Position numbers and translations under genes: made by a program | Shown here: positions 18,411 through 27,570 of the stretch, piece after piece | Numbering within the stretch: the first letter of the stretch is position 1 | How the letters are laid out: each line of letters starts with the position of its first letter | Notes under the pieces: model-generated | What the model saw: only the letters and a program-made list of their open reading frames with translations | Told to the model about the DNA's origin: nothing | The model's database searches: none | NCBI GenBank assembly: GCA_963975425.1 | Contig: CAXBGS010000019.1 | Coordinates: 1 to 64,000, forward strand | Source: CAXBGS01 sp963975425 | GTDB lineage: Bacteria; Planctomycetota; Planctomycetia; Pirellulales; Pirellulaceae | Reading direction: 5' to 3' | DNA: 64,000 nucleotides

Positions 18411-19715
18411 GTGCGTTCATATCTACAACAAGTCGTTTATCGCATCCGAGGAAGCTACTGGTTTATCCCGTCACTGATGGTGATCGCAGCGATCGGACTA
18501 TCACAAGTTTCGATCCTGATTGACCGAAACGTGGGGGCCAGTTGGATGTCAGATTCCTGGTGGGCATCGATGAATCAGCCGGATGGAGCCCGGGCACTGC
18601 TGGCAACGGTGGCGGGATCCATGATTACGGTCGCCGGCGTGACCTTTTCGCTGACCATTCTGGCGGTATCACACGCGACGTCGCATTTTGGCCCACGCCT
18701 GTTGGACAACTTTATGCGAGACCGCGGCAACCAAATAACGTTGGGGACATTCGTCGCGACATTCCTTTACTGCTTGCTCGTGCTCAGAGCCGTGCGCGGC
18801 GGAGATGCGGTTTCTGATGACGGCTTGCAAATCGCCGCCTTTGTGCCGCAATGGTCATTGACCATTGCACTTGCGATGACACTTTCGAGCGTCGCGGTGC
18901 TGATTTACTTTATTCATCATATTCCAGAAAGCATCCATATCGCGAACGTATTACGAAACGTTGCCGCTGATATGCACGACAAGATTGATGTGATGTATCC
19001 AGAAATGCTGGGCGACCCCTTAGCGAAAAAAAGTCGCGCGCCAGACAGCGTTGGAAAAGTTCCTATCGGAATCGTGCGGTCTGCCGCCAGCGGATATCTG
19101 CAGGGAATTGACGACGTCGATTTGCTGAGCGTTGCCAAGGATTATCGCGTTGTCTTGCGACTGCTAAAACGCCCGGGCGAATTCATTTGTCGCAACGAAC
19201 ACATCGCCGACGTCCTTCCGGCAGGTTTCCCCAGTGAATCAGGGAATTCCGATGACAAAACAACTGCCTGGCCCGATGACGCATCGGTACGGGTACAACA
19301 CGGATTCACGATCGGAAACTCGAGGACACCGACGCAGGATGTCTTCTTTATCATGCATCAATTCGTTGAAGTAGCAATTCGAGCACTATCGCCGGGCGTG
19401 AACGATCCGTTTACTGCGATGCAGTGTATTGATTGGCTCTGCAGCGGGTTGCTGCAGCTCTCGGAACGAGAAATACCGTCCCAGTTTCGAGTTGACGAGA
19501 AGGATGAGCTGCGTGTGATCACCACGGATTTGGCATATCGAGATTTTATTGAAACGACGCTCGGGCAACTAATCTTCCACGTCAAAGGCGACCCCAATGT
19601 CGTAGCGTATTTCAAAGATTCTTGCGAACGAGTCTGCAAAACCTCGGAGAATCGGCAATTCAACCGTCTGATTCGCGACCAAGTCGATTCGTTGCTTGCT
19701 CAAGCCAAAGGGTAG
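18411..19715 (+). CDS. DUF2254 family membrane protein
   Basis: 434 aa from the GTG at 18411, which has AGG eight bases upstream. A TTG 15 codons earlier has no ribosome-binding site. Four hydrophobic segments occupy the first 190 residues. The family-typical stretch MITVAGVTFSLTILAVSHATSHFGPRLL covers about 71-98, and a long cytosolic domain follows, with the conserved RALSPGVNDPFTAMQCIDWL region. DUF2254 proteins are predicted membrane proteins of unknown function, common in osmotic or envelope-stress gene sets. It precedes the second BON-MscS gene by 247 bp on the same strand. Confidence 0.85.
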   Translation: MRSYLQQVVYRIRGSYWFIPSLMVIAAIGLSQVSILIDRNVGASWMSDSWWASMNQPDGARALLATVAGSMITVAGVTFSLTILAVSHATSHFGPRLLDNFMRDRGNQITLGTFVATFLYCLLVLRAVRGGDAVSDDGLQIAAFVPQWSLTIALAMTLSSVAVLIYFIHHIPESIHIANVLRNVAADMHDKIDVMYPEMLGDPLAKKSRAPDSVGKVPIGIVRSAASGYLQGIDDVDLLSVAKDYRVVLRLLKRPGEFICRNEHIADVLPAGFPSESGNSDDKTTAWPDDASVRVQHGFTIGNSRTPTQDVFFIMHQFVEVAIRALSPGVNDPFTAMQCIDWLCSGLLQLSEREIPSQFRVDEKDELRVITTDLAYRDFIETTLGQLIFHVKGDPNVVAYFKDSCERVCKTSENRQFNRLIRDQVDSLLAQAKG

Positions 19716-19962
19716 ACGGCGAGACGCGGCCCGATCATGCCTCGCCGCACACCTGTGGTCCCCTACGAGATCGGCGATGGGCGATGGGCGGAAATCAATC
19801 ACCGCCATGGATTCACTGGTGGGTGCCGCTTCATCGTGGTCGGTTTTCGGGCAGCGAGGGTCCGCGTTTTAGCCAACTCGACGCATAAGTGCTCGATTGG
19901 CACGCATTCTGCGTTAGCCGTGCATTCAATCAATCACCTCTGCACGTATGCTGACCTACTGA

Positions 19963-21234
19963 ATGCTCTCTATCTTGCGACGACTGCTGGCCTTAACGAT
20001 CTTGTGCGGGTCACTTCATGCGACGGTTTTTGATGGCCGTTTATTCGCGCAGGATTCCGAACAGGCGGAGGTTCCAGCGGCTGCTGGCGAAAAAGTAGCT
20101 GTGGACGGTGTCGCGGAAGATTCGAAGATCGCAGATCGATTGGGGCAGATTTTCCGATCGACCCAGTGGTACAAAGATGTCAACGTCAAGGTGGACAACG
20201 GGGTCGTGATCCTTGAGGGTACCGCGGATTCTGATGAGCATCGTCGCTGGGCAGAAGACGTTGCGCACCGCACCCAAGATGTCGTAGCAATCGTTAATAG
20301 GTTGCAGGTAGAAAGCGTTGTCGATCTCGATGGCAGCGCGAGCGTCGTCTCCGATAGCCTTTGGCAACTGTGGCGAGATTTCTTGAAACGTTCGCCATTG
20401 CTGATCGCGGCTTTGTTCGTCCTATTCATCACTTGGGTTGCGGCACGGTCGATTGGATGGCTCGTTCACCGGGTGTTGGGGAATCGACGGATTCGTGACA
20501 GCCTGAAAGATTTGATGTATCAGCTGACAATCATCGGGGTTTGGATTGTCGGTTTTCTGGTCGCGACCGTGATTGCTTTTCCTGGTATGACACCCTCGAA
20601 AGCGCTTACCGTTCTCGGACTGGGCTCTGTCGCCATCGGATTCGCGTTCAAGGACATCTTTGAAAACTTTTTCGCCGGCATTTTGATACTGTGGCGTTAT
20701 CCATTCGACCGTGGTGATTTTATCACCGCGGGCGACTTAACCGGCCGAGTGGTCGAAATCACAATTCGCAATACCTTGATCCGGCGCCTCGATGGCGAAC
20801 TGAGTATTGTTCCGAACGCTCAGTTATTTAAGTCAAGCGTCGATGTGTTGACGGATAAATCCGTTCGCCGTGTACGTTTGATTTGCGGTGTGGCCTATGA
20901 CGAAGACGTGGACGTCGCCCGCGAGGTCATCACTAAAGCCGTTTCGGCGTGCGATTCAGTCGAGTCTGGTCGGGACGTCGAAGTCTTTGCACAGGCATTC
21001 GCCGACTCGAGCGTGAATTTCGAGGTCGCTTGGTGGACAGGATCGCAGCCAACGCAAATTCGCAGCAGCCGCGACGAGGTGGTCGCGTCGATCAAGCGTG
21101 CATTGGATGACGCAGAGATTGAAATTCCTTTCCCGTATCGCACGTTGACGTTCAAAGAGCCGGCGTTGGAACGCGCCGTGATTGAGCAGTCAAAGAACGT
21201 GTTCGAGCAAACCAAACAAGAGAGCCTGACATGA
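19963..21234 (+). CDS. MscS-family mechanosensitive channel with N-terminal BON domain (second copy)
   Basis: 423 aa. A signal peptide (to about residue 30, FAQ-DS) is followed by a BON domain (about 48-120, KIADRLGQIFRSTQWYKDVNVKV and DVVAIVNRLQV). Transmembrane helices and an MscS core come next (VLGLGSVAIGFAFKDIFENFFAG, then YPFDRGDFITAGDLTG). The C-terminal tail is much shorter than in the channel at 14556-15995. Its last bases overlap the next gene as ATGA, so channel and sigma-54 regulator are translationally coupled. This is an uncommon pairing that suggests the channel and the regulator act in one stress response. Confidence 0.9.
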   Translation: MLSILRRLLALTILCGSLHATVFDGRLFAQDSEQAEVPAAAGEKVAVDGVAEDSKIADRLGQIFRSTQWYKDVNVKVDNGVVILEGTADSDEHRRWAEDVAHRTQDVVAIVNRLQVESVVDLDGSASVVSDSLWQLWRDFLKRSPLLIAALFVLFITWVAARSIGWLVHRVLGNRRIRDSLKDLMYQLTIIGVWIVGFLVATVIAFPGMTPSKALTVLGLGSVAIGFAFKDIFENFFAGILILWRYPFDRGDFITAGDLTGRVVEITIRNTLIRRLDGELSIVPNAQLFKSSVDVLTDKSVRRVRLICGVAYDEDVDVAREVITKAVSACDSVESGRDVEVFAQAFADSSVNFEVAWWTGSQPTQIRSSRDEVVASIKRALDDAEIEIPFPYRTLTFKEPALERAVIEQSKNVFEQTKQESLT

Positions 21235-22784
21235 TTCCCGGCACCGAGTTAGAATCGACGCCGCAAGTCGAATCCGAAGCGAAACCCACTAGACGAGGGA
21301 CGTCCCGCATGCCAAGAGTTCTCATCGTTGATGACGATCGATCGATCCGATTGCTGGCAGAGAAGGCTTTGGCACCAATTGCGGACATCATGACGGCCGA
21401 CACGGCCGAGAGCGGTTTAAAGCTGATCCGGCACCACGCGTTCGACGCCGTGCTGCTTGACATCGTGCTGCCCGACCAAAATGGGCTCGCGCTTTACTGC
21501 GAGATACGTGAACATGACCGCCGCTTGCCGGTGATCTTCATGACTATCGAAGCAACCAGCCAAACCGCGATCGAAGCGATGCAGTTGGGCGCTTTCGATT
21601 ACCTGGCCAAACCCTTGTCAGTTGACCCTCTGCGCGATCTTGTTGAAAAGGCGATTGATCAGCGAAAGATAAGCAGTGTCCCGGTTGCGATTTCCGCGGA
21701 AGATGAATCCATCGACGAGTCGAGCGAGCTGTTTATCGGTCGCAGCGGATCGATGCTGGACGTTTTCAAAGCGATCGGCCGAGTCAGCAAACAAGACGTC
21801 CCCGTGCTAGTTCGCGGCGAGAGTGGTACCGGCAAAGAGTTGGTGGCGCGTGCTCTGTACCAGTACAGCCATCGCAGCGACGAACCGTTCCTGGCGGTGA
21901 ATTGCGCAGCCCTGCCGGACAACTTGCTGGAGAGTGAGCTGTTTGGACACGAGAAAGGTGCTTTCACCGGAGCCGAGACGCGGCGGATCGGGAAATTCGA
22001 GCAGTGCAACGGGGGAACGCTGTTCTTGGATGAGATTGGCGATATGGCTCCATCGGTCCAAGCGAAAGTTCTGCGAGTCCTGCAGGACCAGCGTTTCGAG
22101 CGAGTGGGTGGCAACAACGAGCTGAAGACAGACGTTCGCATTATCGCCGCGACGAATCGACCGCTGGAGCAGATGGTGGCCGATGGAGAGTATCGAGAAG
22201 ATTTGCTGTATCGATTGAACGGCGTCACCATCGAATTGCCCCCGCTCCGCGACCGTCCCGGTGACGTCGCGATGTTGGTGCAACACTTTTTAAATCGGGC
22301 CAAGCGTGACCTAAATAAGCCGGACCTGGAGGGTATCTCGCCAGACTCGCTGGACTTGCTTACCGCCTACGACTGGCCGGGCAACGTACGACAGTTGCGA
22401 GCGGTGATTCGACGGTGTGTACTCGATTCGGTCATGCCGGTAATTGTGCCTGATGTCTTGCCAAAAGAAATTCTGGGTGCGAAACGGTCCGAGCCGGTGG
22501 AGCCGACCAGCCCTAATGAGACAAACTTCCAGCCCGATCGCCCTGGGACGATGCTTCCAGACTTGGTCGATCGTCTGTTGAATGAAAAATCTACGAACGT
22601 GTACGCGGAGGCGGTCGAGTACATGGAACGCTATGTGCTCTTAAGGGTTTTACGCGAGACAGGCGGCAATCAAAGCCAGGCGGCGGAGATTCTCGGCATC
22701 ACGCGGGGTAAGCTCCGCGACCGTATCGCTACGTACAACATCGTGCTCGAAAGTGGCGTATCGATCAAAGAACCGGGACAATAA
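21231..22784 (+). CDS. sigma-54-dependent response regulator, NtrC family
   Basis: 517 aa. A 26-residue leader precedes the receiver domain (about 27-145, VDDD, LLDIVLPD, TIEAT, KPLS). The AAA+ domain follows (about 168-400, Walker A GESGTGKE, intact GAFTGA loop, LDEIGDM Walker B). The C-terminal Fis-like helix-turn-helix reads GGNQSQAAEILGITRGKLRD. The start codon overlaps the stop of the BON-MscS gene. No histidine kinase gene lies next to it, but an Hpt protein follows directly. Phosphate could therefore arrive through a relay from a kinase elsewhere. Target promoters are unknown. Confidence 0.93.
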   Translation: MIPGTELESTPQVESEAKPTRRGTSRMPRVLIVDDDRSIRLLAEKALAPIADIMTADTAESGLKLIRHHAFDAVLLDIVLPDQNGLALYCEIREHDRRLPVIFMTIEATSQTAIEAMQLGAFDYLAKPLSVDPLRDLVEKAIDQRKISSVPVAISAEDESIDESSELFIGRSGSMLDVFKAIGRVSKQDVPVLVRGESGTGKELVARALYQYSHRSDEPFLAVNCAALPDNLLESELFGHEKGAFTGAETRRIGKFEQCNGGTLFLDEIGDMAPSVQAKVLRVLQDQRFERVGGNNELKTDVRIIAATNRPLEQMVADGEYREDLLYRLNGVTIELPPLRDRPGDVAMLVQHFLNRAKRDLNKPDLEGISPDSLDLLTAYDWPGNVRQLRAVIRRCVLDSVMPVIVPDVLPKEILGAKRSEPVEPTSPNETNFQPDRPGTMLPDLVDRLLNEKSTNVYAEAVEYMERYVLLRVLRETGGNQSQAAEILGITRGKLRDRIATYNIVLESGVSIKEPGQ

Positions 22785-22793
22785 GAGGCACAC

Positions 22794-23144
22794 GTGACTG
22801 ACGAACAAAAAAAACGCTTTGCCGAGGCTCTTGACCGGGTCGCCGGCGACTGTGACTTGCTGACGGCGATGGCATCGATGGTTGCAGAGGATGCTCCGGG
22901 TGTACTAAACGATCTGAAAGAGCAGGTAGCGGACAACGATATGGCTGCAGTCGCTTCGACCGCTCATAAGTTGAAAGGCATGCTGAGCACCTTCGAAACC
23001 GGAGGACCCGTCCTCGAGCTGGAAGAACTCATCGCCGATGCACGTCGAGGCAATTCGGAACAAGTATCGGCGGCACTCGATTCTTGTGCCGGCGATATCG
23101 AAAAGCTCGTTGGTGAGATCACAATGCTCGAGGAAGTGGCATAG
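22794..23144 (+). CDS. Hpt-domain phosphotransfer protein
   Basis: 116 aa, beginning at a GTG preceded by AAGAGG, nine bases after the regulator stop. The protein is a single helical Hpt domain. The motif TAHKLKGML places the phospho-accepting histidine at residue 58. Hpt proteins shuttle phosphate between receiver domains in multi-step relays. Its position suggests that it serves the upstream sigma-54 regulator, either delivering phosphate from a hybrid kinase or draining it. Confidence 0.88.
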   Translation: MTDEQKKRFAEALDRVAGDCDLLTAMASMVAEDAPGVLNDLKEQVADNDMAAVASTAHKLKGMLSTFETGGPVLELEELIADARRGNSEQVSAALDSCAGDIEKLVGEITMLEEVA

Positions 23145-23526
23145 CTCAACACGCCTACTAATCTCATATAGATGTGGCACGTACGCATATCGCGATTTCA
23201 GTGATGCGCCCCACGCCGCTTTGCCGCGTTTGGCGTCGTCATCGCCGGTTCGTAAATTGCTGCGAAGGAAGTGGTGCATCGAGGTACGATCGGTCTTTGT
23301 CGCATCGTCCTTCGATTCCTGCGAATCCAAAATCCTGATCGCTGCTGGGACCTGGTTGAGCCAGCGAGCGATCGATCTTGATTCGGCCCGACACTGCATC
23401 GACCATCTAACTGATAACGCTCGTGGTTGCCGATGACTCCCAGCGTCACGCTGTTATGTCCGAGCGGGCAGGTTTCGTGCGGGCAGATTTCGTGCGGTTC
23501 CCGCGAGTGGCCGTTACGCGGCTAAA
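23145..23526. other. intergenic region with a 15-bp tandem duplication
   Basis: GCGGGCAGGTTTCGT and GCGGGCAGATTTCGT lie in tandem at 23464-23493, followed by GCGG. The region lies between convergent genes, and no gene or clear terminator is seen. Confidence 0.6.
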
Positions 23527-24009
23527 CTACAGTTTGACCGACGCGTTGAGCTTTTCATCCTTCGCCGGTTTATCACCTTCGAAGTAAGCTTTGCCGGCTT
23601 TGATCAGATATTTCAATCCGTTTAGTCCCGAGTTGTCCCAATACTCGCCAGCCGATGGGACAACATGAATCAGAGTGATCGCTGGGTCCGATTTCCCTTT
23701 CGGAAACCATACTTTCCAGACCTCTTTCCAAAGGGACTCAATCTTCGCCTGATCGTCGACAACTCGGGCAGTTCCCGACAACATGACGAAACGGTTACCG
23801 CTTTGCATCGTTACACCGACTTCCGGATTGGACTCAATCTCTGCGATCTTTCCAGAGTTCCGATCGGTGATGAACCAGATTTCGCCATTTTCGGTCGCGT
23901 CGGCAATGGCCATCGGTCTCGCCTGCAGACCCTCGTCGTTGCCGTGAGTCACTAGCATGGCATTATCGAAGTCCTCGATCAGGTCAATCAGCTTTTCTTT
24001 CTTGTCCAT
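23527..24009 (-). CDS. pyridoxamine 5'-phosphate oxidase-fold protein (general stress protein 26-like)
   Basis: 160 aa. The split-barrel flavin-binding fold is recognisable from AMLVTHGNDEGLQARPMAIA, IWFITDRNSGKIAEIE and VGVTMQSGNRFVMLSGTARVV, a layout shared by the general stress protein 26 group. Members bind FMN or a related cofactor, and their substrates are mostly unknown. It is encoded 74 bp downstream of an NADP-dependent reductase, on the same strand. This fits the redox/stress theme of the island. Confidence 0.85.
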   Translation of the reverse strand: MDKKEKLIDLIEDFDNAMLVTHGNDEGLQARPMAIADATENGEIWFITDRNSGKIAEIESNPEVGVTMQSGNRFVMLSGTARVVDDQAKIESLWKEVWKVWFPKGKSDPAITLIHVVPSAGEYWDNSGLNGLKYLIKAGKAYFEGDKPAKDEKLNASVKL

Positions 24010-24083
24010 TAATAAGTCTCTTTAGGTTCGTGAAATAGGTAAAAGGGTAAGACGGTCACTGTGTCGAAAAATCGGGACCTGGA

Positions 24084-25118
24084 TTACTGATCGACAGCAA
24101 TCTGCACGAGTGATTTGCCCAGATTTTCACCTTCGAACAAACCGATGAAGGCAGCGGGTGCGGATTCCAAACCGACGGTCACCGTCTCGTTCCACTTGAT
24201 ACGATCGGAACGAATCCAAGCCGACATTTCACGCAGAAACTCGTCTCGGTCCGCAAAGTGATCGCTGCAGATAAAGCCTTGCATGCGGAGCCGCTTTGCC
24301 ACGATCTTGAACAGATTCCTCGGTGCCGCGACCGGGTTTTCCGCGTTGTAGACGGAGATCATTCCACAAGCGACGATGCATCCAAAATCGTTTAGGTGTT
24401 CGATTGCCGCCTCCAAGTGGTCACCACCGACGTTGTCGAAATAGACATCAATTCCGTCGGGCGAGACATCGGCCAAAGCACTCGCAATATCTGGCGATTC
24501 TTTGTAGTTAATGACTGCATCGATCTTCGCCTCATTGAGCAGCCAATCCGTTTTCGCTTGGCTGCCAGCGCTTCCGATAACCTTGCAATCGTTCGCTTTG
24601 GCAATTTGGCATGCAACCGAGCCGACAGCGCCTGATGCGGCTGATACAAACACGGTGCTCTCGCGTTTCAAAGCTGCGATCCGCTTCAAGCCGACCCACG
24701 CGGTTAAACCGGGCATCCCAAGGGTGCCCAAGTAAGTCTGTACCGGTGCGATGACGGGATCAATTTTTGTCACACCGGTACCATCGGAAATCCACTTTTC
24801 ACGCCATCCTAAAGAACCAAGTACATAGTCGCCTTCGGCGAATAACTCATTCCGACTTTCAATCACTTTTCCGACACAACCGCCGTCCAGTGGTGCATCG
24901 ATTTCGAAAGCGGGGACATAGCTGTTGCCGTCCCGCATACGGCCTCGCATGTACGGATCCACCGACATCCAGAGGTTCTGCACCAGAAACTCGCCGTCGG
25001 CGATCGGGGGCAGGGTGGTCGTCGTGAGCTGGAAATTCACCTCGCTGGGCTTTCCAGACGGGCGGGAAACCAATCGAATTTCTTGGCTCTTTGTTTCAAT
25101 ATGCGTCGACGTCGACAT
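24084..25118 (-). CDS. NADP-dependent zinc-free medium-chain reductase (CurA/prostaglandin-reductase-like)
   Basis: 344 aa from the ATG at 25118, which has GAGG upstream. The N-terminal catalytic half has MSVDPYMRGRM, typical of leukotriene B4 12-hydroxydehydrogenase/CurA-type reductases. These lack the zinc ligands of alcohol dehydrogenases. The Rossmann motif AASGAVGSVACQIAK lies near residues 155-170, and YFDNVGGDHLEAA follows. These enzymes reduce the double bond of alpha,beta-unsaturated ketones or quinones with NADPH, often in detoxification. It probably shares a transcript with the stress protein gene downstream. Confidence 0.88.
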   Translation of the reverse strand: MSTSTHIETKSQEIRLVSRPSGKPSEVNFQLTTTTLPPIADGEFLVQNLWMSVDPYMRGRMRDGNSYVPAFEIDAPLDGGCVGKVIESRNELFAEGDYVLGSLGWREKWISDGTGVTKIDPVIAPVQTYLGTLGMPGLTAWVGLKRIAALKRESTVFVSAASGAVGSVACQIAKANDCKVIGSAGSQAKTDWLLNEAKIDAVINYKESPDIASALADVSPDGIDVYFDNVGGDHLEAAIEHLNDFGCIVACGMISVYNAENPVAAPRNLFKIVAKRLRMQGFICSDHFADRDEFLREMSAWIRSDRIKWNETVTVGLESAPAAFIGLFEGENLGKSLVQIAVDQ

Positions 25119-25358
25119 CAGGAACCTCGCGTTAAAGTCGTGGACCAATTCTCGAGAAGAATAATCGTCGAGCTGGGCGAGAATGATTGGATGCACGATC
25201 TATGCCAAAGGTCTTCTGCGGTTTCGCAGGTTCGCCGAATGTTTTTCGGCGGTCCGTTTACACGCAGTCGAAATTTGTTGTCCGGCGATGCGTCATGAAC
25301 GACATTCAATCAACTGGCTTGTTATCGATCGCACCGATCTATTGTCGCGCAATCCGCG

Positions 25359-25535
25359 ATGCCCAAAGAGACGACCGCAATGGACGTCGCCATGATTACC
25401 TGGGAATCCTTGCTCGATTCCGTTCTGAAAGTTTTCGAAGAGGCGGCGCGAGATCGGCACAACATTCGCGTGATCGAGAACAACGAAGTGGACGACTTTT
25501 GTTGTGGTCCACGCCTTCTCAATTACGGAGTTTGA
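25359..25535 (+). CDS. small hypothetical protein upstream of a lipoprotein gene
   Basis: A 58-residue frame starting at the ATG at 25359, with an alternative ATG at 25380 (MDVAMITWESLLD). It stops three bases before the lipoprotein ATG at 25539, a spacing typical of an operon. The translation is amphipathic and well balanced (WESLLDSVLKVFEEAARDR) and ends with a CC pair in DDFCCGPRLLNYGV. Codon use looks coding. No family is recognised. Confidence 0.55.
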   Translation: MPKETTAMDVAMITWESLLDSVLKVFEEAARDRHNIRVIENNEVDDFCCGPRLLNYGV

Positions 25536-25538
25536 ACG

Positions 25539-25892
25539 ATGAAGACTTTAACGATGTCCGCGATGATGCTCGTGGCACTGGCACTCGTCGGTTGCGACGA
25601 AAGTGCTCTTGAACAAGAGGCGGATGCGGTACGTGAGCAGACGCAGCAACAAGCCGAAGAGATTCGCGATGCAGGCCAAGCTCAGGCCGAGCAGTTACGA
25701 GAATCGAGCCAACAATCGGCCGAGAATGTTCGCGACAAGCAAGATTACTCAGAAGAGCGTGCGGATGCTTTGGAGGATAGAGGCGAAGCCGCCGCCGATC
25801 GGACTGAAGAACGTACCGAAGCAAAAGCAGATGCTGTGGAAGAGTTGGGCGAGCAAAAAGCTGATGCTTTGGAAGAAGTAGACGACGAATAG
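25539..25892 (+). CDS. small coiled-coil lipoprotein
   Basis: 117 aa. A signal peptide ends with the lipobox LVGC (Cys19), so the mature protein should be lipid-anchored. The remainder is almost entirely polar, rich in Glu, Gln and Ala, and has a heptad-like pattern (EQEADAVREQTQQQAEEIRD). It should form one long coiled coil and resembles periplasmic spacer lipoproteins in composition. An intrinsic terminator follows at 25921-25963. It may link membrane and cell wall in the stress response, but no function is shown. Confidence 0.82.
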   Translation: MKTLTMSAMMLVALALVGCDESALEQEADAVREQTQQQAEEIRDAGQAQAEQLRESSQQSAENVRDKQDYSEERADALEDRGEAAADRTEERTEAKADAVEELGEQKADALEEVDDE

Positions 25893-25920
25893 TCGTTCGC
25901 AAAAACTCCGATGACGAAAG

Positions 25921-25963
25921 CGGTGAGTACGCTGACACATGGTCAGGTACTCACCGTTTTTTT
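25921..25963 (+). terminator. intrinsic terminator after the lipoprotein gene
   Basis: CGGTGAGTAC (25921-25930) pairs perfectly with GTACTCACCG (25947-25956). Seven T residues follow directly (25957-25963). This is a classical rho-independent terminator 29 bp after the stop codon. Confidence 0.92.
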
Positions 25964-26157
25964 GTGCTCCGGCTTCTGGGACAAGTGATGGATACCAGAT
26001 TTTTTCATTGCGCGGGCGGGCAGCCGGTTCAATCGAATTACGCCTTCTCTCTCGGCGTCAATCCCGAATGCAGATGATGACTCAAAGACCGCCATTAGAT
26101 TCGTCATTTCTTGGTGCGGAAATTCAATGATTGTTCCGTCTGGTCTGCAGGCTCGAT

Positions 26158-26185
26158 ATTATGCCTGCCCGATTATACCTGCCCG
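26158..26185. repeat. 14-bp tandem duplication
   Basis: ATTATGCCTGCCCG is followed directly by ATTATACCTGCCCG, with one mismatch. It lies upstream of the likely rhomboid start. Confidence 0.85.
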
Positions 26186-26231
26186 CCCCAGACGTCTTGC
26201 CAAACGGCTACCGCGCGCAGACGATGGTGAG

Positions 26232-27143
26232 ATGAACGAAGCATTCCCACCGACGGAGATCATCTTTCGCGCCACCACTCGGGCGGCGTGTATGGAATCG
26301 CGTTTGGTGCTGGAATCAGCGGGGATTCAATCGCATGTCAGCAAGCGAGATCATTGGTGGATTCTGAGCGTCGCGGCGCATGACCGAGTGCAGTCAATTG
26401 TCGAGCTCGAGGCTTACCAACAAGACAATGCCGAGCGGGTAAACGAGAGGCCAACGAAAGTCACGCTGTTCGCCGGTGGTGTCGTCGGCTGTGCTGTCTA
26501 TGCGATTGTATTGATCTTGGTGGATTTTTACGTTCGATTTCAGACCTTTGGGTTGCCTTGGTTGCAGGCCGGTCAGATGCAATCAGGCATGGTAACCGCC
26601 GGCCAATGGTGGCGAGTCGTGACCGCACTGACCTTGCATGCGGACGCGCAACATTTGTGTTCCAACCTCGCATTCGGTTGCGTGTTCGGGCTGATGGCCG
26701 GCCGTATCCTGGGTGGTGGCGTCGCCTGGCTGGCGATCGTCGTCTCCGGCTCTATCGGCAATCTCTTAAATGCATTGACGCGAAATTCTGAGCATACATC
26801 GATTGGCGCTTCGACAGCGGTATTCGCCACTTTGGGAATTATGGTGTCACATGCTTTGCATCCTCGCTGGTCCACCTATGAAAAGCCGATGAAGCGCTGG
26901 AGTCCTTTAATTGCGGGCATTTTGCTGTTGGCATTCATCGGCGTTGGTGGTGAACGGACCGATGTTGGTGCGCACGTCACCGGTTTTCTTGCAGGTCTTG
27001 TGATCGGTTGGGTTGGATGCCGCCTGCCAGAGCGTTTGATTGCTGATCGTCGGGTTCAAGTCGGTGCGGGTGTCGCCGCAGTCACGATCGTGATCATGGC
27101 ATGGACAGCGGCATTCGTCATCGCAAACGGACATTCGCCGTGA
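26232..27143 (+). CDS. rhomboid family intramembrane serine protease
   Basis: 303 aa from the ATG at 26232, preceded by GGTGAG. An ATG at 26127 in the same frame would add 35 residues encoded partly by a tandem duplication, so it is less likely. A soluble N-terminal domain of about 70 residues precedes six or seven transmembrane helices. The catalytic serine is in GASTAVF (Ser194) and the catalytic histidine in GAHVTGFLAG (His248). Rhomboids cut transmembrane substrates within the membrane. A second rhomboid is encoded at 59609-60373. The gene ends 28 bp before a convergent gene. Confidence 0.88.
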   Translation: MNEAFPPTEIIFRATTRAACMESRLVLESAGIQSHVSKRDHWWILSVAAHDRVQSIVELEAYQQDNAERVNERPTKVTLFAGGVVGCAVYAIVLILVDFYVRFQTFGLPWLQAGQMQSGMVTAGQWWRVVTALTLHADAQHLCSNLAFGCVFGLMAGRILGGGVAWLAIVVSGSIGNLLNALTRNSEHTSIGASTAVFATLGIMVSHALHPRWSTYEKPMKRWSPLIAGILLLAFIGVGGERTDVGAHVTGFLAGLVIGWVGCRLPERLIADRRVQVGAGVAAVTIVIMAWTAAFVIANGHSP

Positions 27144-27171
27144 GGTGTCGGTCGAGCTGAAGAAGTGCCAG

Positions 27172-27570
27172 TTAATCTTCGATCGCTAAAAGGACCAAGA
27201 CACAACTGCCGTCATCGATCACGTTAATCCCGGCACGACGTGCGGATTCACTTGCATGTTCGTCTTCAGCGCCAGGTTGCATCCAGATATGTTTGACTCC
27301 GGCGGCGATCGCTTGTGCCACAACTTGTCGCGTCACGTGCGGTGGAGTGATCACCGATAGAGATTCGGGGACCACGGGCGCATCGGAAATTACTGCAAAC
27401 GCCGGATGTCCCTCGATTTCAACCTGTGACGGATTGATGGGATAGGTCGTGCGGCCCGAGGCGAGCAGAGCGCGGAACACCTTGTTGCCGTACTTTGCAC
27501 GGTTGGTTGATGCTCCCGCCACGGCGTACGTCGATGCGGCAAGAAACATCGTCGTGTCGTTCTGGACCAT
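27172..27570 (-). CDS. CoA-binding domain protein (YccU-like)
   Basis: 132 aa. A single Rossmann-like CoA-binding domain covers the protein: VAGASTNRAKYGNKVFRALLASG near 17-40, TYPINPS, and a later GVKHIWMQPGAE stretch. Small stand-alone proteins of this type bind CoA or nucleotides, but their role is largely unknown. It converges on the rhomboid gene with 28 bp between the stop codons. Confidence 0.87.
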   Translation of the reverse strand: MVQNDTTMFLAASTYAVAGASTNRAKYGNKVFRALLASGRTTYPINPSQVEIEGHPAFAVISDAPVVPESLSVITPPHVTRQVVAQAIAAGVKHIWMQPGAEDEHASESARRAGINVIDDGSCVLVLLAIED

